Translations under genes and position numbers: made by a program | The notes under the pieces: generated by a model | Seen by the model: the letters and a program-made list of their open reading frames with translations, nothing else | The model's database searches: none | What the model was told of the DNA's origin: nothing | In this document: positions 41,828-50,626 of the stretch, piece after piece | Numbering within the stretch: the stretch's first letter is position 1 | How the letters are laid out: every line of letters starts with the position of its first letter | From: Bradyrhizobium sp. 138 | GTDB lineage: Bacteria > Pseudomonadota > Alphaproteobacteria > Rhizobiales > Xanthobacteraceae | Assembly: GCF_023074075.1 (NCBI RefSeq) | Contig: NZ_JADPKT010000053.1 | Span: forward strand, 62,001 to 126,000 | DNA length: 64,000 bases | Reading direction: 5' to 3'

Positions 41828-42721
41828 ATGACACAGACGATCGCAGTCTTCGGGGGCACCGGCTTCCTGGGCCGGCGCGTGGTTGTGCATCTCCTGAACC
41901 ACGGTTTTTCGGTGCGGGCCGCGTCACGACATCCCATGAGCGGCAAGGTGGTTTTTCGCGACATGCCATCAGGACTGGAGTTGGTCCGGGCAGATATCGG
42001 GGATGATGCATCAATCAGCGCCACCGTTGCAGGCGTCTTCGGGGTCGTGAACGCCGTAAGTCTCTATCTCGAGCGCTCCACTCAGACGTTCCATGCAGTT
42101 CATGTCGATGCAGCCGCCCAGCTTGCGAAGTGTTCGCGCGAGTCAGGTGTCGCGCGTCTGGTGCACATCTCGGGTATCGGCGCTGACGCCACTTCGTCGT
42201 CGCGATACATCCGCAGCCGAGGACAGGGCGAAAATGCCGTGCGCACGGAATTGCCGGCCGCGACCATCATTCGCCCTGCGGTCATGTTCGGCCCGGACGA
42301 CGCGTTTCTAATCCCTCTGGCCGGATTGCTTCGCAAGTTTCCTGTCTTTCCGATGTTCGGTGGCGGGCAAACGATGCTGCAGCCGGCTTATGTCGAAGAC
42401 GTAGGAGAAGCGATCGCACGCGTACTCGAAGCGCCGCAACCGGCGGCCGTTTACGAACTCGCAGGTCCCCGCGTTTACTCATACAGAGGCCTGCTGGAGA
42501 CAGTCAGCAATCGTCTCGGCGTGCGACGTATGCTGCTTCCGGTGCCATTTGCCATTTGGCAGACCGTGGCCTCTTTCGCTGAGCGATTGCCCCAGCCTCC
42601 CGTTACGCGAAATCAGATCGAACTGATGCGACTCGACAACGTCGCCTCACCCGGCAGCTCGGGGTTCAGTGAGCTCGGTATCGAGCCGGATGGAATCGAA
42701 GCGGCTCTCGCTGAACGCTGA
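41828..42721 (+). CDS. NAD(P)-binding NmrA/NDUFA9-like protein
   Basis: 297 residues. The Rossmann motif IAVFGGTGFLGRRVVVHLL opens the protein, followed by SGVARLVHISGIGADATSSSRYIRSRGQGENAV and AATIIRPAVMFGPDDAFL, typical for the complex I NDUFA9 subunit-like atypical SDRs. The catalytic YxxxK is replaced (YIRSRGQGE), so it may bind dinucleotide without classic dehydrogenase activity. The start is the ATG at 41828, with GGCGGTCGCA just before. Confidence 0.9.
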   Translation: MTQTIAVFGGTGFLGRRVVVHLLNHGFSVRAASRHPMSGKVVFRDMPSGLELVRADIGDDASISATVAGVFGVVNAVSLYLERSTQTFHAVHVDAAAQLAKCSRESGVARLVHISGIGADATSSSRYIRSRGQGENAVRTELPAATIIRPAVMFGPDDAFLIPLAGLLRKFPVFPMFGGGQTMLQPAYVEDVGEAIARVLEAPQPAAVYELAGPRVYSYRGLLETVSNRLGVRRMLLPVPFAIWQTVASFAERLPQPPVTRNQIELMRLDNVASPGSSGFSELGIEPDGIEAALAER

Positions 42722-42946
42722 AAGACAGATGCTGGGAGCCATCGGAACTTCTTAGGTCCGTTGTCATGCTCGATTCCGAACAGGTTGACTGACTAATCAG
42801 GCCTCTGGTCTCACGCGGCGGCAACGCGCGATTCAACGCACGTTGTTTTCACTTCTCCTTCATATCGGTTTCGGGCGCCACTGCCTTGGCAACCGCCCCT
42901 CTGCACCACCATCCTATCATCTACGGAAAAGAGAACGCCATGCGAG

Positions 42947-43174
42947 TCACGCAGGAGATATTCCAAGCTGTTTGATAGCGATCCTGGAAATCTCAACCGG
43001 GTCGCGAACGCCAGCGCCGATCTCAATCACTTTTCTTGCGACCATTTCGGCAAGCGGGTCGTCGCGGCGGTCAATCAGGCTCAGCGAATGCAGCGCGTGA
43101 TTGAAGGCCCGAGTCAGAATCTCAATTTCGTCCTGATCCAGCCTGCTGTCCTCCAACAAGCGCCTTATCGGCAT
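42947..43174 (-). CDS. Small conserved hypothetical protein (75 aa)
   Basis: 75 residues, predicted helical: LLEDSRLDQDEIEILTRAFNHALHSL, then DPLAEMVARKVIEIGAGVRDPVEISRIAIKQL. I recall similar short proteins in rhizobial genomes without function. GAGG lies just before the ATG at 43174. Confidence 0.7.
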   Translation of the reverse strand: MPIRRLLEDSRLDQDEIEILTRAFNHALHSLSLIDRRDDPLAEMVARKVIEIGAGVRDPVEISRIAIKQLGISPA

Positions 43175-43383
43175 GCCTCATCCCCTTTGCTCGGCGGCAA
43201 ACTGTAACACAGGAACAAACGTCATGGTCGGAAATGTTCTCGAGAAGACGAGGGATGAAGCGCTCGTTGCTAGGCTGCGACCGATCCCGGCATGCTCAGA
43301 GGCGTTTGAGACGGCCGGAACGATCGCACTTCTGATACGTCATATGCTGTGAAGCATGGACTGTTACGCCTCTTTGGAGCACA

Positions 43384-43533
43384 ATGATGGTACGTGAAGG
43401 CCCGACTGAGCCTGCGACCGCACCTGTTAGGGATACGCCATTACGCGCGCAAGCGCGAAGCTATGGAATGCTATTTACGGCATTGATCGCCGCTGCGGCA
43501 TTGATCACGACGGCCTACATGGTACTGACATAG
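43384..43533 (+). CDS. Small single-span membrane protein (49 aa)
   Basis: MMVREGPTEPATAPVRDTPLRA is followed by one TM helix (YGMLFTALIAAAALITTAYMVLT) at the extreme C-terminus. GGAG is five to eight bases from the paired ATGs at 43384 and 43387. No family known; a tail-anchored micropeptide is plausible. Confidence 0.5.
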   Translation: MMVREGPTEPATAPVRDTPLRAQARSYGMLFTALIAAAALITTAYMVLT

Positions 43534-43605
43534 GGTGGCCCGCTGATCGGTCTCGCCGGGCAGCGGCCCGCGCGTAATCTGCTCCGTGCAGAGCCCCACA
43601 TCTTG

Positions 43606-43650
43606 CATTATCTTGGATAGCATTATCTTGGATCGCACTATCTTGGGTTG
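43606..43650. repeat. 15-bp tandem repeat, three copies
   Basis: CATTATCTTGGATAG, CATTATCTTGGATCG, CACTATCTTGGGTTG in a row. The third copy covers the stop codon of the DegP fragment. Confidence 0.85.
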
Positions 43651-44040
43651 GCGATTGGCGCGCTGGACTGGTCGGGACGCCGGCCCGCGGTCACACTCAA
43701 GCGGCTCTCGCGGCCCTGTCGCAGCACAGTGAGTTCTATCGCGGAGCCGGGCGCCATTGCGTAGATCTTTCTGGTCAGTTCGCTGGCGCGCTTGATCGGC
43801 TCGGCTCCCGCCGAGGAGATCACGTCTCCGCTCTTCAGGCCGGCCTTGGCGGCCGGACCGTTCTCCTCGACGCCGACGACGATGGCGCCGCGGGAATCGT
43901 GCACGGCAAGGCTTTCGGCAATATCAGGCGTGACCGATTGAACTTCAGCGCCGATCCATCCGCGCGTGACGCTGCCCTTGTCTTTCAGTTGCGGTATCAC
44001 TGTCTTGACCGTATTGGAGGGAATAGCAAAAGCGACACGT
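43638..44040 (-). pseudogene. DegP/HtrA-type serine protease, C-terminal fragment
   Basis: Reading the minus strand from 44039 gives RVAFAIPSNTVKTVIPQLK, the end of a DegP trypsin-like domain, then one PDZ domain (GWIGAEVQSVTPDIAESL...GPAAKAGLKSGDVISSAG) and a normal-looking stop. The catalytic His-Asp-Ser part and signal peptide are missing. Homology ends exactly where the long direct repeat begins (44038), so the gene was cut by the event that created the repeat. An internal GTG at 44000 could still allow a 120-residue PDZ protein. Confidence 0.8.
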
Positions 44041-44201
44041 TTAGTTCGATTCTGGACTGCGCATTAGAAGCTCTATTTCCAAACGCGCCAAAAAAAATCT
44101 GGCGGGAATGGAGCTGCTTAACTAACGAACTCAGCAGCTTGCTGGCTGGGGCGGGAGGGATCGAACCTCCGAATGGCGGAATCAAAATCCGCTGCCTTAC
44201 C
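44038..44201. repeat. Long imperfect direct repeat, right copy (overlaps tRNA-Gln)
   Basis: Partner of 32435-32600. The lower-coordinate edge coincides with the break in the DegP fragment and the upper part is the 3' half of the intact tRNA-Gln gene. Confidence 0.85.
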
Positions 44202-44217
44202 GCTTGGCTACGCCCCA
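44143..44217 (-). tRNA. tRNA-Gln (anticodon TTG)
   Basis: 75 bases including CCA. On the minus strand the acceptor arms TGGGGCG and CGCCCCA pair, the D arm is GCCAAGCGGTAAGGC, the anticodon arm GCGGATTTTGATTCCGC has TTG in the loop, and the T arm GGAGGTTCGATCCCTCC is canonical. The genomic island lies on its 3' side, the usual target of tyrosine integrases. Confidence 0.95.
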
Positions 44218-44467
44218 ACAGGCGACGGACGGAATGGCGAAAGAACGGGCCGCCGCGGATTCCCTCCGGTCGTAGCCGGTCTATAGGCAGCGGCGCGGCA
44301 TTTCAACCGCCTGGAGGGGCAAAATACCACACGGGTCCACCGGCCCCCACCTCACTCTGATATAGCCGGATCGCTCCGCGCCGGCGCCATCCCCCTTCTC
44401 CCGGCCCATTGAGACCGCCTTCGTTTCGTGGGAATACGGCGCAAAGACCTGTCCACGGGAGTGAGCC

Positions 44468-46246
44468 ATGACCTACCGCGCGCCGATCTCTGACATGCTG
44501 CTGTCGCTCAACCATGGCGCCGGCCTCAAGGCTGCCGTGGAGGCCGGTCATTACGGCGACTTCGACGCGGACATTGCCGCGGCCGTGCTGGAGGAAGCCG
44601 GTAAGTTCGCATCCGACGTGCTGGCCCCGCTCAACAAGGTTGGTGACGAGCATGGCATCAAGCTCGATGCCGGCAAGGTCACGACCGCGCCGGGCTGGCC
44701 GGACGCCTATAAGCGCTGGACGGAGGGCGGCTGGAATGCGGTGTCCGGCCCCGAGGATTTCGGCGGCCAGGGCCTGCCGCTCGCGATCAACGCCGCCTGC
44801 ACCGAGATTTGGAGCGCGGCCAACGTCGCCTTCGGCCTCTGCCCGCTGCTGACGGCCTCGGCGATCGAGGCGCTGGAGGCGCATGGCAGCGACGAGCTGA
44901 AGACAATCTATCTCGAGAAACTCGTCTCCGGCGCATGGACCGGCACGATGCAACTCACCGAGCCGCAGGCCGGCTCCGACGTCGGCGCGCTGCGCACCCG
45001 CGCCGAGAAGCAGGCCGACGGCACTTATCGCATCAAGGGGACGAAGATCTTCATCACCTATGGCGAGCACGACATGACCGACAACATCGTGCATTTCGTG
45101 CTGGCGCGTCTGCCCGATGCGCCCGCCGGCACCAAGGGGATCTCACTGTTTCTGGTGCCGAAATTCATGGTCAACGCTGACGGCTCGCTGGGGCAGCGCA
45201 ACGATATCTTCGCGAGCGGCGTCGAGCACAAACTCGGCATGCATGCTTCCCCGACCTGCACCATGACGATGGGCGATCATGGCGGCGCGATCGGCTTTTT
45301 GATCGGCGAAGAGAACCAGGGCATGCGCTGCATGTTCACGATGATGAACCAGGCCCGCCTCGGCGTTGGCCTCGAGGGCGTCGGCGTTGCCGACCGCGCC
45401 TATCAGCAGGCCTTGTCCTATGCGCAGGAGCGCAAGCAGGGCCGCGCGGTCGATAGCAAGAGCGACGGCTCGGATGCGATCTTCGTCCATCCCGACGTCA
45501 AGCGCATGCTGATGCGGATGCGGGCGCAGACCGCGGCCGCGCGGACCATCTGCTATGCGACCGCGGTCGCGATCGACGTCTCGACGCGCGCCAGGGATCC
45601 CAAGGTGCGGGCTGATGCCGCCGCGCGCGCCGCGCTGCTGACGCCGATGGCCAAGGCCTATTCCACCGATATCGGCAACGAGGTCGCCTATCTCGGCGTG
45701 CAGATCCACGGCGGCATGGGGTTCATCGAGGAAACCGGCGCGGCGCAGCACTACCGCGATGCCCGCATCACCGCGATCTACGAGGGCACCAACGGTATCC
45801 AGGCGATCGACCTCGTCACGCGCAAGCTCGCGGCCAATGGCGGCGCTTCGGTGTGGGCGCTGCTCGACGAGCTCGCCGCAACGGTCAGCCAAGTCGAGGC
45901 CTCCAACGATCCCGCTTTCGGCACCACGGGTACGAAGCTGCGCGAGGCACTCGGGGCGCTGACGCGCACCAGCAAATGGCTCCTCGAGCGCGTCGCGTCC
46001 GCACCGAACGAGGCGCTTGCAGGCGCGTCGCCTTATCTGCAGCAGTTCGGCGCCACGCTCGGTGGCTGCCTGCTCGCCTCCGAAGCGCTTGCCGCCAAGG
46101 CCGACGGCAACACGGACGCCGCGCGCTACGTCTCGCTCGCGCGCTTCTTCGCCGAGAACATCACGGTGCAGGCGCCCGCACTCGAGCGCACGGTGACGGA
46201 AAGCGCCGAGTCGGTCGCGGCGGCGGATGCGGTGTTGTTGGGGTAG
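44468..46246 (+). CDS. Acyl-CoA dehydrogenase, long form with C-terminal extension domain
   Basis: 592 residues, the ~600-residue class with an extra C-terminal domain. FAD and substrate motifs: MQLTEPQAGSDVGALRTRAE, KIFITYGEHDMTDNIVHFVLAR, GVGVADRAYQQALSYAQERKQGR, and LGVQIHGGMGFIEETGAAQHYRDARI, with the catalytic Glu region IYEGTNGIQAIDL. It carries out the first step of beta-oxidation, transferring electrons to ETF. GGGAG precedes the ATG at 44468. Beside tRNA-Gln, outside the proposed island. Confidence 0.95.
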   Translation: MTYRAPISDMLLSLNHGAGLKAAVEAGHYGDFDADIAAAVLEEAGKFASDVLAPLNKVGDEHGIKLDAGKVTTAPGWPDAYKRWTEGGWNAVSGPEDFGGQGLPLAINAACTEIWSAANVAFGLCPLLTASAIEALEAHGSDELKTIYLEKLVSGAWTGTMQLTEPQAGSDVGALRTRAEKQADGTYRIKGTKIFITYGEHDMTDNIVHFVLARLPDAPAGTKGISLFLVPKFMVNADGSLGQRNDIFASGVEHKLGMHASPTCTMTMGDHGGAIGFLIGEENQGMRCMFTMMNQARLGVGLEGVGVADRAYQQALSYAQERKQGRAVDSKSDGSDAIFVHPDVKRMLMRMRAQTAAARTICYATAVAIDVSTRARDPKVRADAAARAALLTPMAKAYSTDIGNEVAYLGVQIHGGMGFIEETGAAQHYRDARITAIYEGTNGIQAIDLVTRKLAANGGASVWALLDELAATVSQVEASNDPAFGTTGTKLREALGALTRTSKWLLERVASAPNEALAGASPYLQQFGATLGGCLLASEALAAKADGNTDAARYVSLARFFAENITVQAPALERTVTESAESVAAADAVLLG

Positions 46247-46271
46247 TTGTTTGCCGCGGGGCGTCGATGCC

Positions 46272-46359
46272 TAGGGTGGGGTTAGCCGTAGGCGTAACCC
46301 ACCGTTTCCGCCTGCTGGTGAACAGAAGAGGTGGATTACGCTTCGCTAATCCACCCTAC
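46272..46359. repeat. Dispersed palindromic repeat, GTAGGGTGGGTTA family (second copy)
   Basis: TAGGGTGGGGTTAG...GCGTAACCCACC and GTGGATTACGC...CTAATCCACCCTAC arms, as at 9218-9330 but shorter. It lies between the convergent acyl-CoA dehydrogenase and MFS genes, ending three bases before the MFS stop. Confidence 0.85.
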
Positions 46360-46362
46360 GGA

Positions 46363-47601
46363 CTACGAGGCTGCGAGCTTTGCCGTTTTCCCCGGCCGCC
46401 ACAGCACGATGCCCGCCGCGACAACATCCAGCACCACGCACATCGCAAACGCCGTCGTGTAGTTGCCTGTAAAGCTCCGTACTAGCCCGACGATGCCTGG
46501 GCCGAAGGCGCTGACGATGCCGCTGATCGACGTGCCCAATCCCATGGCGGCGGCGAAGGCGCTGGCGCCGATCTCGCGCTGGATGATCAAGGGCGGGAAC
46601 GTGATCATGTTGCCGATCGAGAAGCCGTAGACGGCGCAGCACACCAGCAGCATCGTCGGGTTCGTGCTCTGCAGCAGAACGAACAGCGCGGCCGCCTGGC
46701 TCGTCATCGACGCCGCGCAGGCGAGCCGCGGATCGAGCCGGTCGACGAACAGGCCGAGCGACAGGCGGCCGACCACCGCCATCGCCGCCATGACGGTGAC
46801 CGCGAGCCCTGCGGCGGAGCGGCCGATCAGCGGCTCCAGAAACGTCACCTGGTGGATGATGAATCCCATCTGCGCCAGCAGCGCGATCGCGATCGGCAAC
46901 ACCATGGTCCAGAACGCAGCGTTGGCGAGCAGCGTCTTGCGGGAATGGCTTGGCGCGGCCGCGCCTCCGCCGGAGGAACGTCCGTCCGATGCCAGCGACA
47001 TCCCGGCCGGCCAGCCGATGAAGATCACGACCACCGGCAGCACCAGCACCATCATCGCCATCGTGGCCGCCAGCATGGCCGACCGAAAGCCGATGCTGCC
47101 GGACAGCGACAGCAGCAGCGGAACGAGGATGATGCCGCCGCAGGTCGCGCCGTTGAACGCGAGACTGAGCGCGAGCCCGCGGCGGCGCTCGAACCAGGAG
47201 TTCAGCACGGTCGCGATCACCACGGTGCCCATGCCGGTCCAGCCGAGCGACATCAGGCCATAGGCGAGATAGAGCTGCCAGGGCGTCTGCATCAGCGCCA
47301 GCAGCACCGTCGAGGCGCCGAGCGCCACCAGGCCGCACAGGATCAGCGAGCGCAACCCGATGCGGGCGAGCAGATCGTCGGTAAAGATGACGAGCACGGA
47401 GGTCAGGAGGAACGAGAACGTGCTGGCAGCGGAGACCAGCGTGCCCGGCCAGCCATGGGCGCGCTGCAGCTCGGCAAGATAGACGCCCTGGCCGTACAGG
47501 CCGAAGCCGAACATGAAGAACGCCATCAGGAAGCAGGCCAGCACGACGCGCCAGCCGCGGTAGTGCAGCGAGGATTCGTCGACGCGGGTTGCGGCAATCA
47601 T
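46363..47601 (-). CDS. MFS transporter (monocarboxylate/OFA-like)
   Basis: 412 residues with 12 hydrophobic helices. The start YRGWRVVLACFLMAFFMFGFGLYGQGVYL and the loop NSWFERRRGLALSLAFNGATCGGIILVPL resemble the oxalate/formate- and monocarboxylate-type branch. The ATG at 47601 follows no strong ribosome site; the frame extends much further upstream, so the start is uncertain. Substrate unknown; possibly a carboxylic acid feeding the flanking acyl-CoA genes. Confidence 0.9.
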   Translation of the reverse strand: MIAATRVDESSLHYRGWRVVLACFLMAFFMFGFGLYGQGVYLAELQRAHGWPGTLVSAASTFSFLLTSVLVIFTDDLLARIGLRSLILCGLVALGASTVLLALMQTPWQLYLAYGLMSLGWTGMGTVVIATVLNSWFERRRGLALSLAFNGATCGGIILVPLLLSLSGSIGFRSAMLAATMAMMVLVLPVVVIFIGWPAGMSLASDGRSSGGGAAAPSHSRKTLLANAAFWTMVLPIAIALLAQMGFIIHQVTFLEPLIGRSAAGLAVTVMAAMAVVGRLSLGLFVDRLDPRLACAASMTSQAAALFVLLQSTNPTMLLVCCAVYGFSIGNMITFPPLIIQREIGASAFAAAMGLGTSISGIVSAFGPGIVGLVRSFTGNYTTAFAMCVVLDVVAAGIVLWRPGKTAKLAAS

Positions 47602-47833
47602 CAATCGAGCAATCGAGCAAATGGAACCGCGCGAGATCGTGCACCACAACCACCGGTTTTTCAAATGAAACATTGTAGCCATTTGTTGCGGTGACGGCTG
47701 CCATGCGCCGGCATGTGGAAATTGGCGCCGAAAAGGTTGAGCCAGCGCATTGGCATGCCTGCGGGATGATGTAGGCTGACGTTTGGCGAGCCTCGCGAAG
47801 CGGCGAGCGTCGCAGCCAGCGCAGGGGGCTCTC

Positions 47834-48592
47834 ATGCCGAATGGCAATATCGTGATCACCGAAGAGCGCGGAACACGCGTGATCACCCTGCGCCGTCCGG
47901 GCAAGAAGAACGCGATCACCCAAGACATGTACCGGGAGATGAGCCGCGCGATCGACACCGCGCAGAACAACCCCGATATCCGCTGCATGATCGTCACCGG
48001 TGGCTCCGGCGTGTTCACCGCCGGCGACGACATCGACGATTTCATGCACGCCGACACCTCGCGTCCCGAGACGCTGTCGGAGGGCACCAAGTTTCTCTAT
48101 TCGCTCGCTCTCAACGTCAAGCCGATCATTGCGGCCGTCGACGGCGCCTCGATCGGTATGGGCACCGTGATGCTGTTCCACTGCGACTATGTGCTCGCCT
48201 CGAACGCTGCGACCTTTTCCGCGCCCTATATCCATCTCGGCCTGGTGCCGGTCGGCGCGGCCAGCCTCTTGATGCCGAATACGATGGGCTACCAGCGCGC
48301 CTTCGCGATGCTGGTGATGGGGCGGACTTTTTCCGCCGCGGAGGCGCATGCCGCCGGCTTCGTCAACACCGTGGTGTCGCCGGGACATACCGAGGTCGAG
48401 GCGCGCAAGGTGGCGCGCGATATCTGCAGGCTGCCGGCCGAAGCCGTCGCGATCTCGCGCAAGTTGCTGCGCGCGCCGACCGAAGAGCTCACCCGCCGCA
48501 TCGACCAGGAAGGTCACCTGTTCGGCGAGCGGCTGAAGTCAGAGGAAGCGGTGGCGGCATTCAATGCGTTCGCGAACAGAAAGAAGCGGTAG
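47834..48592 (+). CDS. Enoyl-CoA hydratase/isomerase family protein
   Basis: 252 residues, crotonase fold. The oxyanion-hole loops are FTAGDDIDDF and IAAVDGASIGMGTVMLFHCDYVLAS, and SAPYIHLGLVPVGAASLLMPNTMG marks the active-site helix. The second catalytic Glu of true hydratases is not obvious in that segment, so another crotonase reaction is possible. AGGGGG eight bases before the ATG at 47834 sets the start. Divergent from the MFS gene. Confidence 0.92.
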   Translation: MPNGNIVITEERGTRVITLRRPGKKNAITQDMYREMSRAIDTAQNNPDIRCMIVTGGSGVFTAGDDIDDFMHADTSRPETLSEGTKFLYSLALNVKPIIAAVDGASIGMGTVMLFHCDYVLASNAATFSAPYIHLGLVPVGAASLLMPNTMGYQRAFAMLVMGRTFSAAEAHAAGFVNTVVSPGHTEVEARKVARDICRLPAEAVAISRKLLRAPTEELTRRIDQEGHLFGERLKSEEAVAAFNAFANRKKR

Positions 48593-48631
48593 GGGTGAGA
48601 CAGTGAGGGCCATCTTCGCGAGTCCGGTATT

Positions 48632-48755
48632 GTAGGGTGGGCAAAGGCGCACTTGCGCCGTGCCTACGACTTTTCTTCGATCACGGTCAGATGGTGAGCA
48701 CGCTTCCTCCTTCGCTCTTCGAGCTACGGCGGACAAGTCGCTTTGCCCTCCCTAC
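48632..48755. repeat. Intergenic inverted repeat, GTAGGGTGGGCAAAG type
   Basis: GTAGGGTGGGCAAAG at the left faces CTTTGCCCTCCCTAC at the right, with a small inner GGCGCACTTGCGCC hairpin. It is related in its first ten bases to the GTAGGGTGGGTTA family but has a different core. Confidence 0.75.
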
Positions 48756-48837
48756 GATGCTGAAGTCGGGGCGAAGTCCGGCCCATTCACGACAATGCTT
48801 CGTGAAATCTTTGCGTGGAGCGATTAGACTTGGTTCC

Positions 48838-50493
48838 ATGCGATACCGATCCATCCTTGCCGCGCTTGCCCTCACCACCACCCTCCCCGCCTCGGCCCAA
48901 ACCGCCGCGCCGGTCGAGCTGCGCATCCTGGCGATCAACGATTTCCACGGCAATCTGCGCCCGCCGCCGGGTGGTATCCGCATCGGAGATCCCGAGGACA
49001 AAAGCAAAAAAGTGATGGTGGCGGCCGGCGGCGCGGAATACATGGCGACGCTGGTCAAGCAGCTGCGCGAAGGCCACAAGAACACGATCTTCGTCGCCGC
49101 AGGCGATTTGATCGGCGCGAGCCCATTTTTGTCGGCGATGTTTCACGACGAGCCCTCGATCGAATCGCTGTCGATGATGGGGCTTGCGATCACCTCCGTC
49201 GGCAACCACGAATTCGACGAGGGCAAGACCGAGCTGCTCAGGATGCAGAACGGCGGCTGCCATCCCCTCGACGGCTGCCAGGGACCGCATCCCTTCACAG
49301 GCGCCAAATTCCGTTATCTCGCGGCGTCCACCATCGAGACCGCGACGGGCAACAGCGTGCTGCCGCCCTACGAGATCAGGGAATTCGACGGCATCCCCGT
49401 CGCCTTCATCGGGCTGACCTTGAAGGAGACCGCGGGCATCGTCTCGCCGTCGGGCATCGCCGGGCTCGAATTCCGCGATGAGGCCGAGACGGTGAATGCG
49501 CTCGTGCCGCAGTTGAAGGCGCGTGGCGTCGAGGCGATCGTGGTGCTGATCCACCAGGGCGGCGAGCCCGCCGGCGACTACAATGAATGCCCGGCTATCA
49601 CGGGGCCGATCGTCGACATCGTCAGGAAATTCGACCGCGCCGTCGACATCGTCGTCAGCGGCCATACCCACCGCGCCTATATCTGCGACATCGACGGGCG
49701 GCTCGTCACCAGCGGCGACAAATACGGCACGCTGGTCACGGCGATCGACCTGAAGCTCGACCCGGCAACGCGCGATATCGTCAGCGCCAGGGGCGAGAAT
49801 ATCATCGTCGCCAACGCTTCGCTGGCCAAGGACCCAGAGCAGACCGCATTGATCGACGCCTACGACAAGCTCTCTGCCCCGATCGCCAACCGGCCGGCCG
49901 GTTCGGTGACGCAGACGCTGTCGCGCGTGCCGAACGAGGCTGGAGAAAGCGCGCTTGGCGATGTGATCGCCGACGCGCAATTGCTCGCAACCCGCGACGC
50001 GAAGGATGGCAGCGCTGTCATCGCGCTCACCAATCCCGGCGGCATCCGCATCGACATCGTCCCAAAGGAGAACGGCGCGATAACGTTCGGCGATGTTTTC
50101 GCCAGCCAGCCGTTCCGCAACCGCCTCGTCACCATGACGCTGATGGGCAGTCAGCTCAAGGACATGCTCGAGCAGCAATGGCTCGACCCGAAGCGGCCGC
50201 GGATCCTCCAGGTCTCGAACGGATTCAGCTATGCCTGGGATGCGGCGAAGCCATTCGGCGAGCGCGTGATCGCCGAGAGGATGACGCTCAACGGCAGGCC
50301 GATCGAACAGGCCAGCGGCTACCGCGTCACCCTCAACGATTACCTCGCCGTCGGCGGCGACGGTTTTACCGTCGCCAAGCAGGGCACGGCGCCACAATAT
50401 GGCGGCTACGACGCGGATGCGCTGTTCGCGTTCTTCCGCGCGCATGGGCCGGTCGGTCCGCTACCGCTGACCCGCATCCTGCGGGTGAATTGA
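48838..50493 (+). CDS. Periplasmic 5'-nucleotidase/2',3'-cyclic phosphodiesterase (UshA/YfkN-like)
   Basis: 551 residues. Signal peptide MRYRSILAALALTTTLPASA is followed by the metallophosphatase domain: AINDFHGNL, VAAGDLIGASPF, VGNHEFDEG, VVSGHTHRAYIC. The C-terminal nucleotidase domain (from about 330) has TNPGGIRIDI, FGDVFASQPFRN and LNDYLAVGGDGF. It hydrolyses nucleotides in the periplasm to recover phosphate and nucleosides. The start ATG at 48838 begins the signal peptide though the ribosome site is weak. Confidence 0.94.
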   Translation: MRYRSILAALALTTTLPASAQTAAPVELRILAINDFHGNLRPPPGGIRIGDPEDKSKKVMVAAGGAEYMATLVKQLREGHKNTIFVAAGDLIGASPFLSAMFHDEPSIESLSMMGLAITSVGNHEFDEGKTELLRMQNGGCHPLDGCQGPHPFTGAKFRYLAASTIETATGNSVLPPYEIREFDGIPVAFIGLTLKETAGIVSPSGIAGLEFRDEAETVNALVPQLKARGVEAIVVLIHQGGEPAGDYNECPAITGPIVDIVRKFDRAVDIVVSGHTHRAYICDIDGRLVTSGDKYGTLVTAIDLKLDPATRDIVSARGENIIVANASLAKDPEQTALIDAYDKLSAPIANRPAGSVTQTLSRVPNEAGESALGDVIADAQLLATRDAKDGSAVIALTNPGGIRIDIVPKENGAITFGDVFASQPFRNRLVTMTLMGSQLKDMLEQQWLDPKRPRILQVSNGFSYAWDAAKPFGERVIAERMTLNGRPIEQASGYRVTLNDYLAVGGDGFTVAKQGTAPQYGGYDADALFAFFRAHGPVGPLPLTRILRVN

Positions 50494-50626
50494 TCCGGAT
50501 CAAACGGGCCGGCGCGGGACAAACCTTTGCCATTGCCGTTCAAACGCCTAGATTGCGTTTTGCATTGCGTTTTGGCGCCGGATGCGCCAACGACGCCAAA
50601 CGCCCGTTTCCTGTGAGGCCGACCTG

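Noticed and set aside
43224..43352. 42-residue plus-strand frame (MVGNVLEKTRDEALV...)
   Set aside because: Weak ribosome-site spacing and no recognisable pattern.
32435..44217. Calling the island an integrative and conjugative element
   Set aside because: No integrase, relaxase or transfer gene is visible; only boundaries and content suggest mobility.
46346..48517. 723-codon minus-strand frame in another phase over the MFS and hydratase genes
   Set aside because: Arg-rich in the MFS part and covers a plus-strand gene; the phase with 12 hydrophobic helices is the real one.
48787..50445. 552-codon minus-strand frame opposite the 5'-nucleotidase
   Set aside because: Antisense shadow; composition biased to Asp/Arg/His.
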